Source of the DNA: Zanthoxylum bungeanum
Lineage: Eukaryota > Streptophyta > Magnoliopsida > Sapindales > Rutaceae
Length of the DNA stretch: 64,000 nucleotides
Direction of reading: 5' to 3'
NCBI GenBank assembly: GCA_019454045.1
Contig: SKCR01041861.1
Location: forward strand, 19,610 to 83,609
Within the stretch, counting starts at the first letter, position 1. The number at the start of each line of letters is the position of its first letter. A model generated the notes under the pieces. That model was not told the DNA's origin. It saw only the letters and a program-made list of their open reading frames with translations, and searched no databases. Shown one piece after another: positions 1 through 12,422 of the stretch. The translations under genes and the position numbers were made by a program.

Positions 1-1900
1 GAGTATACAATAGACTTTATAAACTAGTATACTAAACTGTAATTTTAGCAGAATACAAACTCCAGGGCCATTCCAAAGCGGAACACCACTTTGCACTCTT
101 AACTAAAATACACAGTTTAATATTAAAATTAACCAACATATCTTTAATTGTTCATTTAGTGTGACTAGAGACAAGTTTCCTCAAAATCTACAATAGATTG
201 CTGAGTATAATTTCTCTCACTGTCATAATATAAATGTCAAACCTTTAATAAGGTCATTTTGCTTTTGCTGCGCAAACCATTTGCACATTTTATGAACGAT
301 TCATAACGAAAGCTCAATCAAGTTTAAAACTTGATCGTATTAAGCTATGAACAATCTTAGATCTATGTTTTAATGCTAACTTTAGAAATCGATATCAAAT
401 ATCACTCCCACTATAAGTTATAAGATAAATTTATTCGATAAGAAAACAGCAGAACCATTAAGTATCAAATACTTCGTAAATGATTCTGACATCCTATGGG
501 ACTTATATAGAAGATGTCTAAGGGTCTTTTCATCTTATTCATTATGTAGTTCTATTTATAGTTTATTATTCTCACATTTGATTTCAATAAGTCAAGTCTT
601 TTCTATAATCGTCAATATCCGATGTTACACCAATTAATCAAATAATTTTATTACTCGGGATCATAGGAAATATATTATATCAAATAGAATACAATATTTT
701 ATTAAATATAATAAATGATAAACTTTTACTTGCACCTCTACTTTCAATTATATAACCATTATACAAAAGAAAGATTCAAATATCAAATTTTTCAAGATTC
801 AAATTTTCTACTTATACATATCATATATGTAACTATAAAAACTAATGGAACCTTAATTAAAATGATGAATTAGTGTTACTGGAGCATATCCCCAAGAGTA
901 TTGAAACTAATTCGATAACACTCAATATCAAACGAATCAAATCATATAAGATTTGATTACTCCCACTAACCAATTCCATCATGATGGAATCGTAGAAGAA
1001 TAATATTAATTAAGAATCATATTCGTTGAATAATCTTAGAACTAATTTTCATAAATTCATATGTTGATCGTATCAAACATATTTGAATAATTCAAAGACT
1101 CGCGATGAATTTTAAAGATACATTTTCAAAACTTCAGATATAATATCTTTGAACCAGTCAAAATATATTATTCGTGTTTCATCAGAAACATGTAACTAAG
1201 TCATGACAACTCATTGACTAATTTAAGAAGTAAAGAAAACTACCTTAAGGAATTTACAACTCATTAAACTACACACATCTAATGTATCAGTTTAATAAAT
1301 CTTGTGGTCCAACGACAATCATTGTTTAAATGAGATTTCATCACATTCCTTAATACAATATTCATTAAATGGATAAGGATATGTGGTGTGATCTCATATC
1401 AGACCATCATTTACCATATGAAATAAGCATATAATACTTAAGTGATAAAATCTTATAAAGGATTATTCTAAGTTATTTACTTAATCGAATATCTTTCTTA
1501 ATGTTTATCATTTCAACAATGACACTACTAGTCATATTAAAATATGTAACAACTGTTTATAAAGAACAAGTAACTATCCAATAGTTGCAAGTTCTGATAT
1601 CAAATATAAAAACAATCATTAAACTAGACATGAGATCTGGTATCCAATACCTATAGTTGTTGTGTTGTGAGAATCGACATTTTCTATACACAACTATACA
1701 CATCTCATTTCTTTAGCTTTATAATTTACTTTCAACTATTCACAACAATTGTAAATAATTAATTAGAAAATAGTGTCGAACAAATTATCTCTAAAGGTCA
1801 CTAAATCCAAGAAACGTCATTATCAAATAAACAAATACCTAATTGGGTTTTCTTAATTCTAGTTAAGAATCTCGAGACATGAACTAATGCACGTCAATTA
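1..1900. other. AT-rich non-coding stretch, probable retrotransposon interior
   Basis: I find no coding potential on either strand. The base composition resembles the non-coding parts of the neighbouring copia elements. Once solo LTR C1 (1,901-4,543) is removed, this stretch joins directly to 4,549-5,520, the primer-binding side of minus-strand element L1. It is therefore probably L1 interior that has lost, or never had, gag and pol. That assignment is inferred from position only. Confidence 0.35.
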
Positions 1901-4543
1901 TATTGGGGTTGGTGCTTAGAGTACCAATCCGGACCGTATTTATGTCTGATTCATGAATACGAACATCCCATTTTTCCATAATATTACTTTCTTATTGGTT
2001 GTACCTCTTGTTTTTATATACGTATTCGATCTAATTACTATTAGATTGAAACTAAATCTGATTTAGTGATATGTATATATTAGATAAAGACCCGATAATA
2101 TATAATGTAGTGCGCAGTTACAAAGTAGTTTGTAATTGACATTGGGAAGTGTCACTACTAGAAATATATTATCAAATAAAGTTCATGGTCAAAATTTACT
2201 AACACAGGTCGGTTATTTAAATCCATTGAGACTAGTGCATGTCGTATATCGAGACTTGGTCCGATGGTCTATCCTAATGACCATGAGTCTTGGGAGACTC
2301 GTATAAACGTGTAGGTGTTTATAGTGGATAAACACTGAACGACTCACCGAAGATTCTTAATGGATGGTACACCAACGTCAATAAGAATCTTCTCAGGTTG
2401 AGTAGCATAGTAGTCCTTCGACTTGAGATACCACTGTGGATGTATGAGACATCCTCCACACTTAGATGGCAGTCACGTCACCGATCTATTTAGATCAGAC
2501 CTCTGTCTGTTCGTTGGGTGTGGACCGATCCTCAGGATATCTTGTGTGTATCAAGATAGGATCCGTCAGTTCTGTGTACAAAGCATAGGTAGTCCAAATG
2601 TTATTAGCAATCTGTTAAATCTATGGCCATAGTATACTTCGGAAGTAAGTTCCGAATGTTATTTAGAGATTGCTAATGGATACGTCGACGAGATTATACC
2701 TATAGAGATTTGACATTTTTATCTATATCTCTGGGATAATCTGGATACCTATGACAGAGGGATTATACGTATGCAATGACCTCGACCTGTATGATTCATC
2801 GAGTTTATCTGTGGTCATCATAATTTATGGGTGGGTAAATTATGGACACGAAATTGGATTTCATGACGGATATACCTGAATCTAGAGAGTCTCATTAATG
2901 AAATATACTCGTAGAGCACTAGGGCGACTATTATAAATAATGGTGATTATTTATTGTTCGTTTAAGTGTTAAACGAAAGATACATGCATTAGAGGGCCGA
3001 ACCGTCATTTCATAATTAGTGTGTATTTATGTTTAATATTTGATATTATTAAATACACATTAATTAATTGTAAAATTATGACATTTGACATATATCATTA
3101 ATATATGTATTTGAGATATTTAAAGTAAATATAATACATATATTTGAGATATTTGTATTTAATTAATTAATTAATTATTTAATTGTTAAATGATTAAAGT
3201 AATTAAAATATAAATATCTTACCAAATGATAATGATGGGAAATGATTCACAAGTGTATATTGTTGACTTTGCTTTAAAAGAAATGGTAGTCAAATTGAGT
3301 TTGACTTCTAAGATATTTGTTTAATTTTGATTAAACGTGAAAATATATATTTTCTTTCTAAGACAATTTCGGCAATGCCCTAAAATAAATATAATTGTTA
3401 TATTTTTGAGTTGCTTTATTTGACTTTAAGAAAATCATTAAATGGTTTGATGATGACTTTTGCAAGTTGATAAAGCAAAATTAAATGAAATAAAAAATAT
3501 CAAGATATTTGTATATACATCACCAAATTCGGCCAAGGGCTATTTGGAGGAGGTATATATTATTTTGTTTCATTTTTAGGGTTTAAGGAGTTCATAAGTT
3601 ACCAAATAAACATAATAGAGTTGAGAGAAAAAGGCTTGGAGGCTAAAGAAGAAAGCTTGGAAAAATCTTATTTTTGTAAGTTTTTCTTTAAAGTCTTCAA
3701 CATAGAAAATATTTCTAACATGCTTAGATTCATCTTGTGTTGCTTTGATGTTGTCTCTTTACTTATAGTTTATGTTTTAATTGGTTTTGAACTTGTTTGA
3801 AATATGTTTGCATGTATGGTTTCAAAGTGAGCTTGAAATAGTTTCATAAGCTCTCTTTTGATTATTTGATAATCAAGTTGTCATTCTAGAGTTTCTAAGC
3901 CACTCATTGATGACCTAGAATTGTTCTTGAGTTGTTTCATGATGGTGAGACTTGTTTGGTGTTGTAAAGTTTGAATTATTTGTAATTTTCCAAAAAAAAA
4001 AAGTTTGAATTAAACTAATGGATTTAATGGATTTGGTGAAATTGGTCAATTTGATGAAATTGTAAAATTAGGGTTCTTAACCCATTCCAAATTTAGGGAT
4101 TTTCATCTATGTGATGTATTATGGAGTTTATATGATGCATATTAATTTTTGGGTTGATTGGATTTGATCTTGGCAAGTTTTGAACATAAAAGGACCAAAT
4201 TACAATTATCCGAAAATTTGGGGTGTGTTCGGCAATTAGACAAAAATTGGGGATTTTGTTGCAATCTGATTTTGACATGTTGGAAATCATTTTAGAAATG
4301 ATTTAGAATCATCCAAAATTGTATTTGAAAATTTTAGGACTAAAATGATCAATTTACAAAGTTGTGGGGTAATTCGGTAATTACCAAGAAATTTGATTTC
4401 TTGTGTAATTTTTCAGAATTTGATAATTGGGTAATTAAATAAATAAGTTTATTGAATTGATCCAAGAAAAATTTTGAAATCGGAAAATTTTGATTTTCCG
4501 TTATTCCGCTGCTTTACCGGATTTCCGCCATAAAACCCTTACA
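1901..4543 (+). mobile_element. Solo LTR C1 of the P copia family
   Basis: Starts TATTGGGGTTGGTGCTTAGA and ends ATAAAACCCTTACA, matching both LTRs of copia element P along its length. It is flanked by a perfect 5-bp target-site duplication, AATTA (1,896-1,900 and 4,544-4,548). No primer-binding site or coding sequence follows, so this is a solo LTR left by recombination between two LTRs. The first two bases are TA instead of TG, as in P's own 3' LTR. A hairpin shared by related LTRs lies at 2,349-2,392. It is 2,643 bp, against about 2.3 kb for P's LTRs. Confidence 0.88.
2349..2392 (+). promoter_or_regulatory. Conserved LTR hairpin, C1 copy
   Basis: Arms GAAGATTCTTAATG (2,349-2,362) and CAATAAGAATCTTC (2,379-2,392) pair at 13 of 14 positions around the loop GATGGTACACCAACGT. 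The same structure occurs in P's LTRs and, more diverged, in M's LTRs. Its role is unknown. Confidence 0.6.
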
Positions 4544-4548
4544 AATTA

Positions 4549-5506
4549 TTACTACACAAGAAACTATTATCTCTAGAGAATTATATCCTAAAATTGATAT
4601 CTATTTGGATTACCTATCGTGACTTAATAACTAAGTCACTAACCATTTTGATCTTTCAAGGAAATTGGAACAACAGTTCCCGATGGTTTAGACTAATCTA
4701 ACAATATCCTAGCCTACTCTTAATCTAGAACATATTCTAGATTTCTGCAACCATAAGTGAAGTCAGATAACATATATAAAATATGCATACAGTGGATAAA
4801 AAATTGATTCTATCTACATAATAGAATAAGGAAAACATAAGTGGCAATTTTTATAATATTACACACTGCCTTAATTATGGATTTTTAACCCAGCAGTGTC
4901 TCCCACTACTTTACGTAATACCATAATCCCCAACGGAAAATGAGAATTGAATAATTAAATTGAATTCCATAGTGAGAAATAGATCATATGAATATATTTT
5001 GCTCACAACTTTGGCATGTTCTCGCCTATGTATATTCACAGGTAGACAACTTATTGTCAATCATACTCACTGTGACTCCTGATTTTGCTCCTGACCGTTT
5101 CTCATCACAGGAGGCGTATCAAGGCTTCACTTGTCAATGAAAAACTCAAGCTACTAATGTAGTCCTAACAGTTTTGGCACGTTCAGGAATCTACTTTCAC
5201 TTGAATTTGTCTAATATCAAATATATATCTGGTACGAATAAATTTCCATCGACTATATCCTCACAGATTTGGCACGTTCTCGGATATATCCACAGAAATT
5301 TATTTATGTCTGCATTGACAAGGCGAACCAAGAAATAAGTATTCATAGTACTAGTTAGTATACTGTCTTATTTAACGAGGATTTTCCTAAATTTTCAAAC
5401 ATTCCGAAATTAATCAAATTAATTTCACATGCATATGCATATAATAAAATTGGATTAAATATCACATATCAAGTATGAAACATGTAATGTATATAGGATC
5501 ATACTC
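4549..5506 (-). other. Element L1: leader and interior remnant
   Basis: About 4,870-5,500 is, in reverse complement, the counterpart of P's 5' leader between primer-binding site and gag. It keeps at least three copies of the leader motif CGTGCCAAA (on the plus strand, TTTGGCACG), near 5,010, 5,170 and 5,263. Bases 4,549-4,870 correspond to nothing I recognise, and no gag start like that of P or M follows. L1 therefore looks deleted or non-autonomous. Confidence 0.6.
5254..5288 (-). promoter_or_regulatory. Leader hairpin of L1
   Basis: TATATCC (5,254-5,260) and GGATATA (5,282-5,288) form a perfect 7-bp stem around the conserved loop (on the minus strand AACGTGCCAAATCTGT). An outer stem AATAAATTT (5,237-5,245) with AAATTTATT (5,296-5,304) encloses it. 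Its stem differs in sequence from the equivalent hairpins in P while the loop stays the same. Confidence 0.55.
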
Positions 5507-5518
5507 ACTCTAATACCA
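5507..5518 (-). other. Primer-binding site of L1
   Basis: The minus strand reads TGGTATTAGAGT, close to the plant copia site TGGTATCAGAGC that pairs with initiator Met tRNA. It lies two bases from the L1 LTR end, which fixes L1 as a minus-strand element. Confidence 0.75.
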
Positions 5519-5520
5519 TT

Positions 5521-6885
5521 TATTGGGGTCGGGCTCGGGCGAAATCGTAACTTTAAAACTTTAAAACTTACTGAATAAATTATTGAATACCCCATACGAA
5601 TAATTCATTCATATTTCACCTAAACATATTATATCCGATATCAAATAACGACATAAATAATTTAGAAATCATCGCGAAACTTTTACGAAAATATTTTTCC
5701 GCAAAATAGTATAAAATACATTTTTGGCCGAATCGACCAACCAATACACATGGGGCTGCCCATGTCAGTTCCAATAGTACTTGGGAAGTTCATGGGCTGC
5801 TCGTACAGTGACCAATTCAAAGTTTGGGCAGCCGTTATCCGGTAAGCCCGAAACTCACCCAGTAAAGTCATTTTTCATCGTTTTCGCATATTTTCACTCC
5901 GAAATAATTATCGGTAATTATTCTAAAGCCCAATACACATCCAATATATTTAAATAAAATATTTTTCATCACCAAATTTCCAGAATTTTCAGATCTGATC
6001 TGGATGTAAAAATATTCATTTTTCATACTTTAAATCCAATTTTCTCAACATTAATCATATTAATATTTACACCAAGCAAAGCCACCATCAAGGAAGAACT
6101 CAAGAACAATTCTAGGTATTATTAGAGTGGTCATAACACTGTAGAATGGCAACAAGTCATCAAATGATCAAAAGCGAGATTGGTAACCATTAACAAGCTT
6201 ACTTTAATTATCACACATCCATATATCCTTTTATCAACCTTTCAAGAATCTCAACACAAAATCAAGAGAGTGAAAAATAAAACTTACATCATATTTTAAG
6301 CTAAGTAATCATAGGAACAATTTCCAATTCAAAGAAATGAAGAAATTACCTTTGATTTCATGTTTTCTTTGAAATTTTCCTTTAGCCTTTTGCTTTTTCT
6401 CTCAACTCTCTTACTTTTGTATTCTTGAAATGCTTAACCTAATTTTACAAATAAAAAATGAACCCTTATATATGTTTAACCCTTGGCCGAAAATTTGGAG
6501 GAAAAAGGAAAAAATATATTTTGTATTTTAACCAAATTAAAGAAGCAAAATTCATTTTTAACATCTTTTCCATAAATGTAATTAAGTCAAACTATTACAC
6601 TATAATTATTTCCTAACATAAATATCACTTTAGATATTTTTATTTTAATTACATTAATTATTTAACAATTAAATAATTAAATAATTACTTAAATATAAAT
6701 ATCTAAATATATGTATCATATTTACTTTAAATAATCAATATATATATATATATATATATAATATGTCAAATATCTTATTTGACAATTAATTAATTTTTAT
6801 TTAATAAAATCATATATTAAATATAAATACATATTAATTAGGAAATGACTGAAAGGTCCCTAAGTATGTATTAAACTATTGAGCC
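5521..6885 (-). mobile_element. Element L1: truncated 5' LTR
   Basis: Minus-strand LTR of the P family, adjoining the L1 primer-binding site. Similarity to P's LTR runs leftward from about 6,870 (the reverse complement of GACCTAATAGTCATTTCCTA in P). It stops abruptly near 6,885, where the sequence changes to M's 3' LTR. The missing upstream part points to a deletion. A (TA)n tract lies near 6,732-6,760. Confidence 0.65.
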
Positions 6886-7294
6886 TACTACTGAGCCGGG
6901 TTGACCCGATCACCTGGGAAGTAACCAATCAACTCGTAGACAGTCCAAATAGTGAACAATTCACTATTTGGACAGCCTTCACACGGTAAGTCCGTTTCTT
7001 ACGTAATTTAATCATTTTCGCGAATTTTCAACTCGGAACTTTTTCCAGTATTTATTCAACACCCAATACATATCATGTAACATCCCGCATGATGCCAAGA
7101 TGCTATCGGAAGGAGACATGAAAACCCATCTCCATAAGCCTTTGATGCTAGTAAAATTTCTGCATGACATCTGCTAAAAATCATGCAACCTGGATAAACT
7201 TTCTAAATCATTTTATCTAAAAACTTTCTAAATCACATAAAACTTTGTAAATCATTTTATCTGAAAACTTTAAAAGTCAATGTAATAACTTGGT

Positions 7295-7850
7295 GATTAG
7301 GGGCGTTACTTATCGCCGTACCCCTAAGCACCTGTCTGAAATCCTCTGTAAAATCTGATGTTTAGGGGCGTTACGTATCGCCGTCCCCATAAGCATGTGT
7401 CTGATATCCTCTATAAAATCTGATGTTTAGGGGCGTTACGTATCGCCATCCCCCACAATATTAAGGCTGAGATCTAGAGGCATTAGTTATTGCCGTACCT
7501 CTAGTCCCGAATCTGGATATGCACTTGAGTCTAGGGGTGTTACGTATCGCCGTCCTCCTTTCTCGAACATGTATTTGTCCATGTCACTGAAATAAGGATC
7601 CAGAGGCGTTACGTATCGCCATCCCTCTAGTCCTGGATCTGTATATGTCCATGTCACTGAAAAAAATTCAGGGGCTTTACGTACCGCTGTCCCTCTGGTC
7701 TTGGATTTGCATCTGTCCATGTCACTGAAACTAGGATCTAGGGGCGTTACGTATTGCCATCCCTCTAGTCCTGGATCTTTATATGTCCATGTCACTGAAA
7801 TTAGGATTTAGGAGCGTTACGTATCACCATCCTCCTGATCCTGGATCTGT
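7295..7850. repeat. Tandem array with palindromic core in LTR A
   Basis: About nine units of 50-75 bp, each containing a variant of GGGGCGTTACGTATCG followed by CCGTCCCC. The unit core is nearly self-complementary (GGGGCG against CGTCCCC, with TACGTA in the centre). Spacers contain variants of TATGTCCATGTCACTGAAA. A shorter version occurs in LTR B. Confidence 0.85.
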
Positions 7851-8936
7851 ATCTTTCCATGTGCACTGTGTCTCTATCTAGGTATGCAAAATACATATGC
7901 ATCATCATAGCAACCAAATGAACATGTAAGTCATGCGATGCGATGCAATGCTATGTAATGCCATTATCCATATACACATTAGCATAGTTAGCTACAATCA
8001 ATCACAAACTGGTGACATCTCAGTCATCCCATACATACAAAGTGGGTGGGCCCGTGCCATATTTCAACAAACACATCCATATAACTCGCATGTGTCATCA
8101 AACATATAAACACATTTCATACAACTGGACCCACACTCAGATCAAAACTGTTTTAGCCTAAAAACCAAGCTGAAGATAAAAAAACTTCATTAAAATTCTT
8201 TTACATCTCAAGTACTGAAACATGTTTTACTTGAAGATATGTTTATCTTTGAAAATGAAACAACAGGTTATACTAAAAATTTCATGTTGAAACTAGCTTA
8301 TTAAAACTTAAACATAACAATATATCAAACATAATCAATCAAACATAATGTCATCACCAAATAATTATCAGATGCATCACTGGGAAACATAATTCCGGTA
8401 TGGAGTTTGACTGCATAAGTTATTTGATATACTCCTTAAAAATCTAATTACATAAACATCATTTATGTCTATTTATAATTCTCAATACAAGAATAAGCGT
8501 CACTGTTACATCGAGGTTGTCAAAGACACACACTAATGCTGGTACATCTATAACTGGAAGTCAAGTGTCGATTTTGTATTTGTTCCTCTTATAGCTTGCT
8601 ATCTAGAAACCCGACACTAAGCATACTTTCAGACAATCTGTTTCAATACGTGCTCTTTACGAATCTCATTGACTATACCTCTAGAAACTCTCATATCATG
8701 CTTTCTAAGACTTCATAACTACTGTTATATATTTTTTATGAGCCTGGAATCTATACACATATCTATATACATATCTAAACACACAATCAACTATCGTACC
8801 TTGTCTACCTAAAGCGAGTCCACAATGAGGTACTTACATGGGGTCTATGCTATCATTTCCTTTATTTTTTTCCGATCTGTAACACAAAATATGGATGGTT
8901 AGGGTCGTTAATCACAGAAAACTAACTGATAGCATA

Positions 8937-9088
8937 AACTCCCCAACTTTTCAGGAAAACCCAAATTAAATCAGTTTTCAGTTATTTCCGTTTGATTACT
9001 CATAATACATCCAACTCCCCAACTTTTCAGGAAAACCCAAATTAAATCAGTTTTCAGTGATTTCAGTTTGATTACTCATAATACATCC
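8937..9088. repeat. Two-copy 76-bp tandem duplication in LTR A
   Basis: Units 8,937-9,012 and 9,013-9,088 both start AACTCCCCAACTTTTCAGG and end near CATAATACATCC. They differ at only two positions, so the duplication is recent relative to the LTR. Confidence 0.9.
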
Positions 9089-12059
9089 AATAAAACATTT
9101 TTAATAACATTAGATTCCATTTCCGGCTAAAATCCAGAAAACCTTCTGAAAAGTCTGAAAACGTTGCGAACAAATCCGGAACTTTTCGGATCCTTCCCCT
9201 TCCACCTAGAACACATATAGTTCTCATATTACATCATTATACATTTTTCTATGTCAATCCAGTAGCTCAAATATGCAAATTACACGTTTCTAGAAAATCT
9301 TACGAAATGTTTCCGAAAACGCTACAGAAGGATCCTAAGCCCTCGATGGCATATACGGACTCCAAACGGTCCCACGAACGTGCTGGAATTGACCAAATTT
9401 CTATCGGAGCTACTGTTCATTCATGGGTCAATATTCACCACCGTTTTACCTGCAACCGTGCAAGGAATAGAAAATCCATCACTGTCAACTTGTAGTACTC
9501 TCCGAGAGTTTCGATTTGGCGGGTAGCTCAGGTCGTGAAATGAAATGATGAGCCAGGAACGGAAAGTTGAAGTCATGTCTTTTTGCCCCCTTTTTCTCGC
9601 TGCTTCGGCGGCCAAAAGGAGAATCACCGACCACCACGTGGCCGGCCTGGCCTGGACAAAGCCGGCGGTGCTTGCGCGTACCGCCGGGGGTGGCCGGTCG
9701 GCCGTGCCTCGTCTACCATTTCTTTCTGTATCTTCTCTCGTCTCTCACGTCTTGTGTATATGCTTAGGGGGATGTTTTTATAATAATCAGGAACTTTTGG
9801 CTTTTTATAATAAATTACAATCTGGTCCTCGTATTATTGCCTTTTGCCCTATAACATAGGGCTGCAACTAAAATCAGCTAAATCGAGGACCTTCTGCTCG
9901 AAATTTGGAAAGGTGTTCAACACGAAAGTTGTTCGCCTCGAAAACACGAGCCTGATGGTTTAACAATCACCTCGATCTAAGTTTGTTTGCTATTTTTATA
10001 GCTGAAATAACAAACTTTCTTCGTAAATAATAATATACGTAAATCGCATAAGCGATTCTTTCATATCACGCGATTTCCAATACATCAAATCTCTATTTTA
10101 AAATATTTCGAGCTATATTTCAACACTTAAACTCTTATTCTTCGATATAATCTCATTTCGAGACCCGATCTACAGTACAAAATCCTTCCGGAAGAGTTTT
10201 CGACTTTTTGGATATTACATATCCGAACATCATCTTTTACTGACCAAAAAAAATATTTTTCCAGTTCTGATCCATAATTTAGAATTATCCATTTTTCATG
10301 TAAAATTCCAATTTCTCATGAATCTCATCAAATTAATCAAATTAATTTATACCATTTTAAAGTCACCACAAATAAAATCTCAAGAACAATTCTAGGCATC
10401 ATATGAGTGGGTACAACACTTTAGAATGACAATATCATATCTTGAATCTAATTCAATAATTAATTCCAAATCACACATGTTTAATCAAAGAAAACAAAGG
10501 TCATTATTAAAATCCAACAATAAAAAAAATTTAGAAACAAATATATTATCTAATAATATACTTGAAACATGTAATATATATATCAAATACATATCGACAT
10601 GCTTAGGAAAAATAATTTCCAAAATAAGAAACAAGAACCTTACCATAATCAAATTAAACTTTTAATTTTTGCTTCAAGGTTTTTCATAGTCTTCTCCTTT
10701 TGGTGTTCTTCCTTTGTAACTAACCCTAACTTTTTCTTTATCTTCTCAACTCTTTGAGAAAATGGTTAAACCAAAAAATGAAAACACATTTTTCCATTTT
10801 AATTCACCATAGATGAAAATTGAGGGCCTTTTAAGTCATTTACGAAGTCCAATTCTTGGTCCAAAAAATTACACACATTTTATCTTATGTAAATAAGATT
10901 AAGTAACTAATTTTGAGTTGAACCATACAAGTCAAGATCATTGCATATATTTAATCCATCTGTCATAGACAATCCGAACTGTTACGGAGATATAGAATAA
11001 CACCAAATCTCCGCTATAAACAATTCTAAAATGTAGCGACATAATCGTGATTCTCCAAAAAAAAATACTCGGAACTCGTTTCTGAATTATTTCTCAGCCA
11101 ATGATTTTAAAGAATCATTGATTGGATACTTAAATCTCGTACACGAGACTAACAAATCCTCACTGGATACATAATAAGATATCGTAAGTATCTGTCCCTA
11201 CCCAACGAACATGTGGAAATCTGATCTTAAAATATCGATGACGTGACTGCCATCAAAGTGTGGAGGATATCTTATATATCTACAATGGTATCTCAAGTCA
11301 AAGGAGCTAATATGCTACTTGACTCGAGAAGATTCATTTTGACGTTGGTGTACCATAAATTAGAAATATTCAAGTGAGTCGTTCAATATTTATCCAATAA
11401 ATACCTACATGTCTATATGAGTCTCTCTAAGACTCATGGTTAACTGAGATGAGCCATTAGAACTATTCTAATATATGACATGTACCAGTCTTACGGGTTT
11501 ACTAACCGACTATGTATGTAAACCTTGACAATGAGATATTTTAAGAATGAATCATGTTGTAATGTTCCTTATTGTTCGTTACGACGCTTTTGCAACTACA
11601 TTACAATAACTCATTCTATGGGATATTTACGTCTTTACCATTAAATAAAAGATTATATTGATGAAAGTACTAAATTTATTCAAAATTAAATATAAAAGTG
11701 CAATGTATTTACAATAACTACTTCAAAAATTGGCGCGTCGAGCATTTACTCTAATAATTTCTCTCACTTGCTTTAGTGCCAGTTTTGATAGTATCTAATA
11801 CACACTGCCTCCACATGCCTATCGTATATTCTAGGAGGTAAGACCTTCATAAGTGGGTTTGCTACATTGTCCTCTCCAGGTATCTTACAGATGACAAAGA
11901 CTCATCGAGCGATGATCTCGCGAATAATGTGGCATGCTTCGACTTTTGATGCGCTATTGGTTCTTTTGCTTGTGCGACGACACCACTATTATCACAAATC
12001 AAAGGGATCGAATCCTCGATGATTGGGATAAATCCCAACTCTGTGATAAAGTTTCTAAT

Positions 12060-12422
12060 CTATACAGCTTCTTTTACAGCATTAGATGTCGTAATATATT
12101 CCGCCTCAGTGGTGGAATCAACTGTATATCCTTGCTTGGAACTTTTCCACCAGACTGCTGCATTATTAAGAGTAAATACAAAACCTAATGTACACTTTCT
12201 ATCATCAGGATTTGACTGAAATTCAGAATCTGTATACCCTTTAATCTGTAAATCACCACCTCCATAAATAAGAAACTTACCCTTAATACCTTTAAGATAC
12301 TTGAGGATATGTTTAACAACCATCCAATGATCGTTAATTAGATTAGCCTGATATCTGCTAGTAACACTTACTGCCTGACTAATATCAAGTCTCATACATA
12401 ATGCTTCATAAGCATGATGCAT
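12060..12422 (-). pseudogene. Element M: RNase H fragment (copia pol)
   Basis: A 120-residue open stretch at the C-terminal end of M's polyprotein. It contains the copia RNase H signature YTDSEFQSNPDDRK (YTDSDF-type; the first catalytic Asp is present) and DSTTEAEYI with the catalytic Glu intact. The sequence before it (HHAYEALCMRLDIS) corresponds to the YASALGSLMYAMLCTRPDI region, with damage. The end of RNase H is out of frame between 11,760 and 12,060. M cannot encode a working polyprotein. Confidence 0.85.

Larger units (their letters stand above)
7076..10219. mobile_element. Solo LTR A (Ty3/gypsy, chromovirus-like)
   Basis: Begins TGTAACATCCCGCATGATGC and ends GGATATTACA, i.e. TG...CA termini. 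It is flanked by TATCA (7,071-7,075) and TATCC (10,220-10,224), a target duplication with one mismatch. Deleting it restores continuity with M's 5' LTR. TGTAAC...TTACA ends and lengths of 2-3 kb are usual for Tekay/Del-type LTRs, so that lineage is likely but not proven. There is no coding sequence. The orientation is unclear because both ends resemble such termini. A GC-rich patch at 9,590-9,720 may be the transcribed part. Confidence 0.75.
6886..11756 (-). mobile_element. Element M: 3' LTR, interrupted by solo LTR A
   Basis: Bases 6,886-7,075 and 10,220-11,756 match M's 5' LTR (28,398-30,801) in order, with A inserted between them. The outer 240 bp or so of this LTR (M's U5 end) are missing at the left, where it abuts L1. 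The right edge, read on the minus strand as TATTAGAGTAAATGC, is preceded by a purine-rich tract GCAAGTGAGAGAAAT that would be M's polypurine tract. The conserved LTR hairpin is at 11,328-11,371, with a degraded stem. Confidence 0.75.

Noticed and set aside
7487..7795. 102-residue minus ORF with repeats (VTWTYTDPGLEGWRYVTPLD)
   Set aside because: Arises from the tandem array in LTR A; unit lengths are irregular and the frame is kept only by chance.
9545..9859. Three overlapping plus-strand ORFs in a GC-rich patch
   Set aside because: They lie inside solo LTR A, overlap in all three frames and show no domain. The openness reflects GC content.
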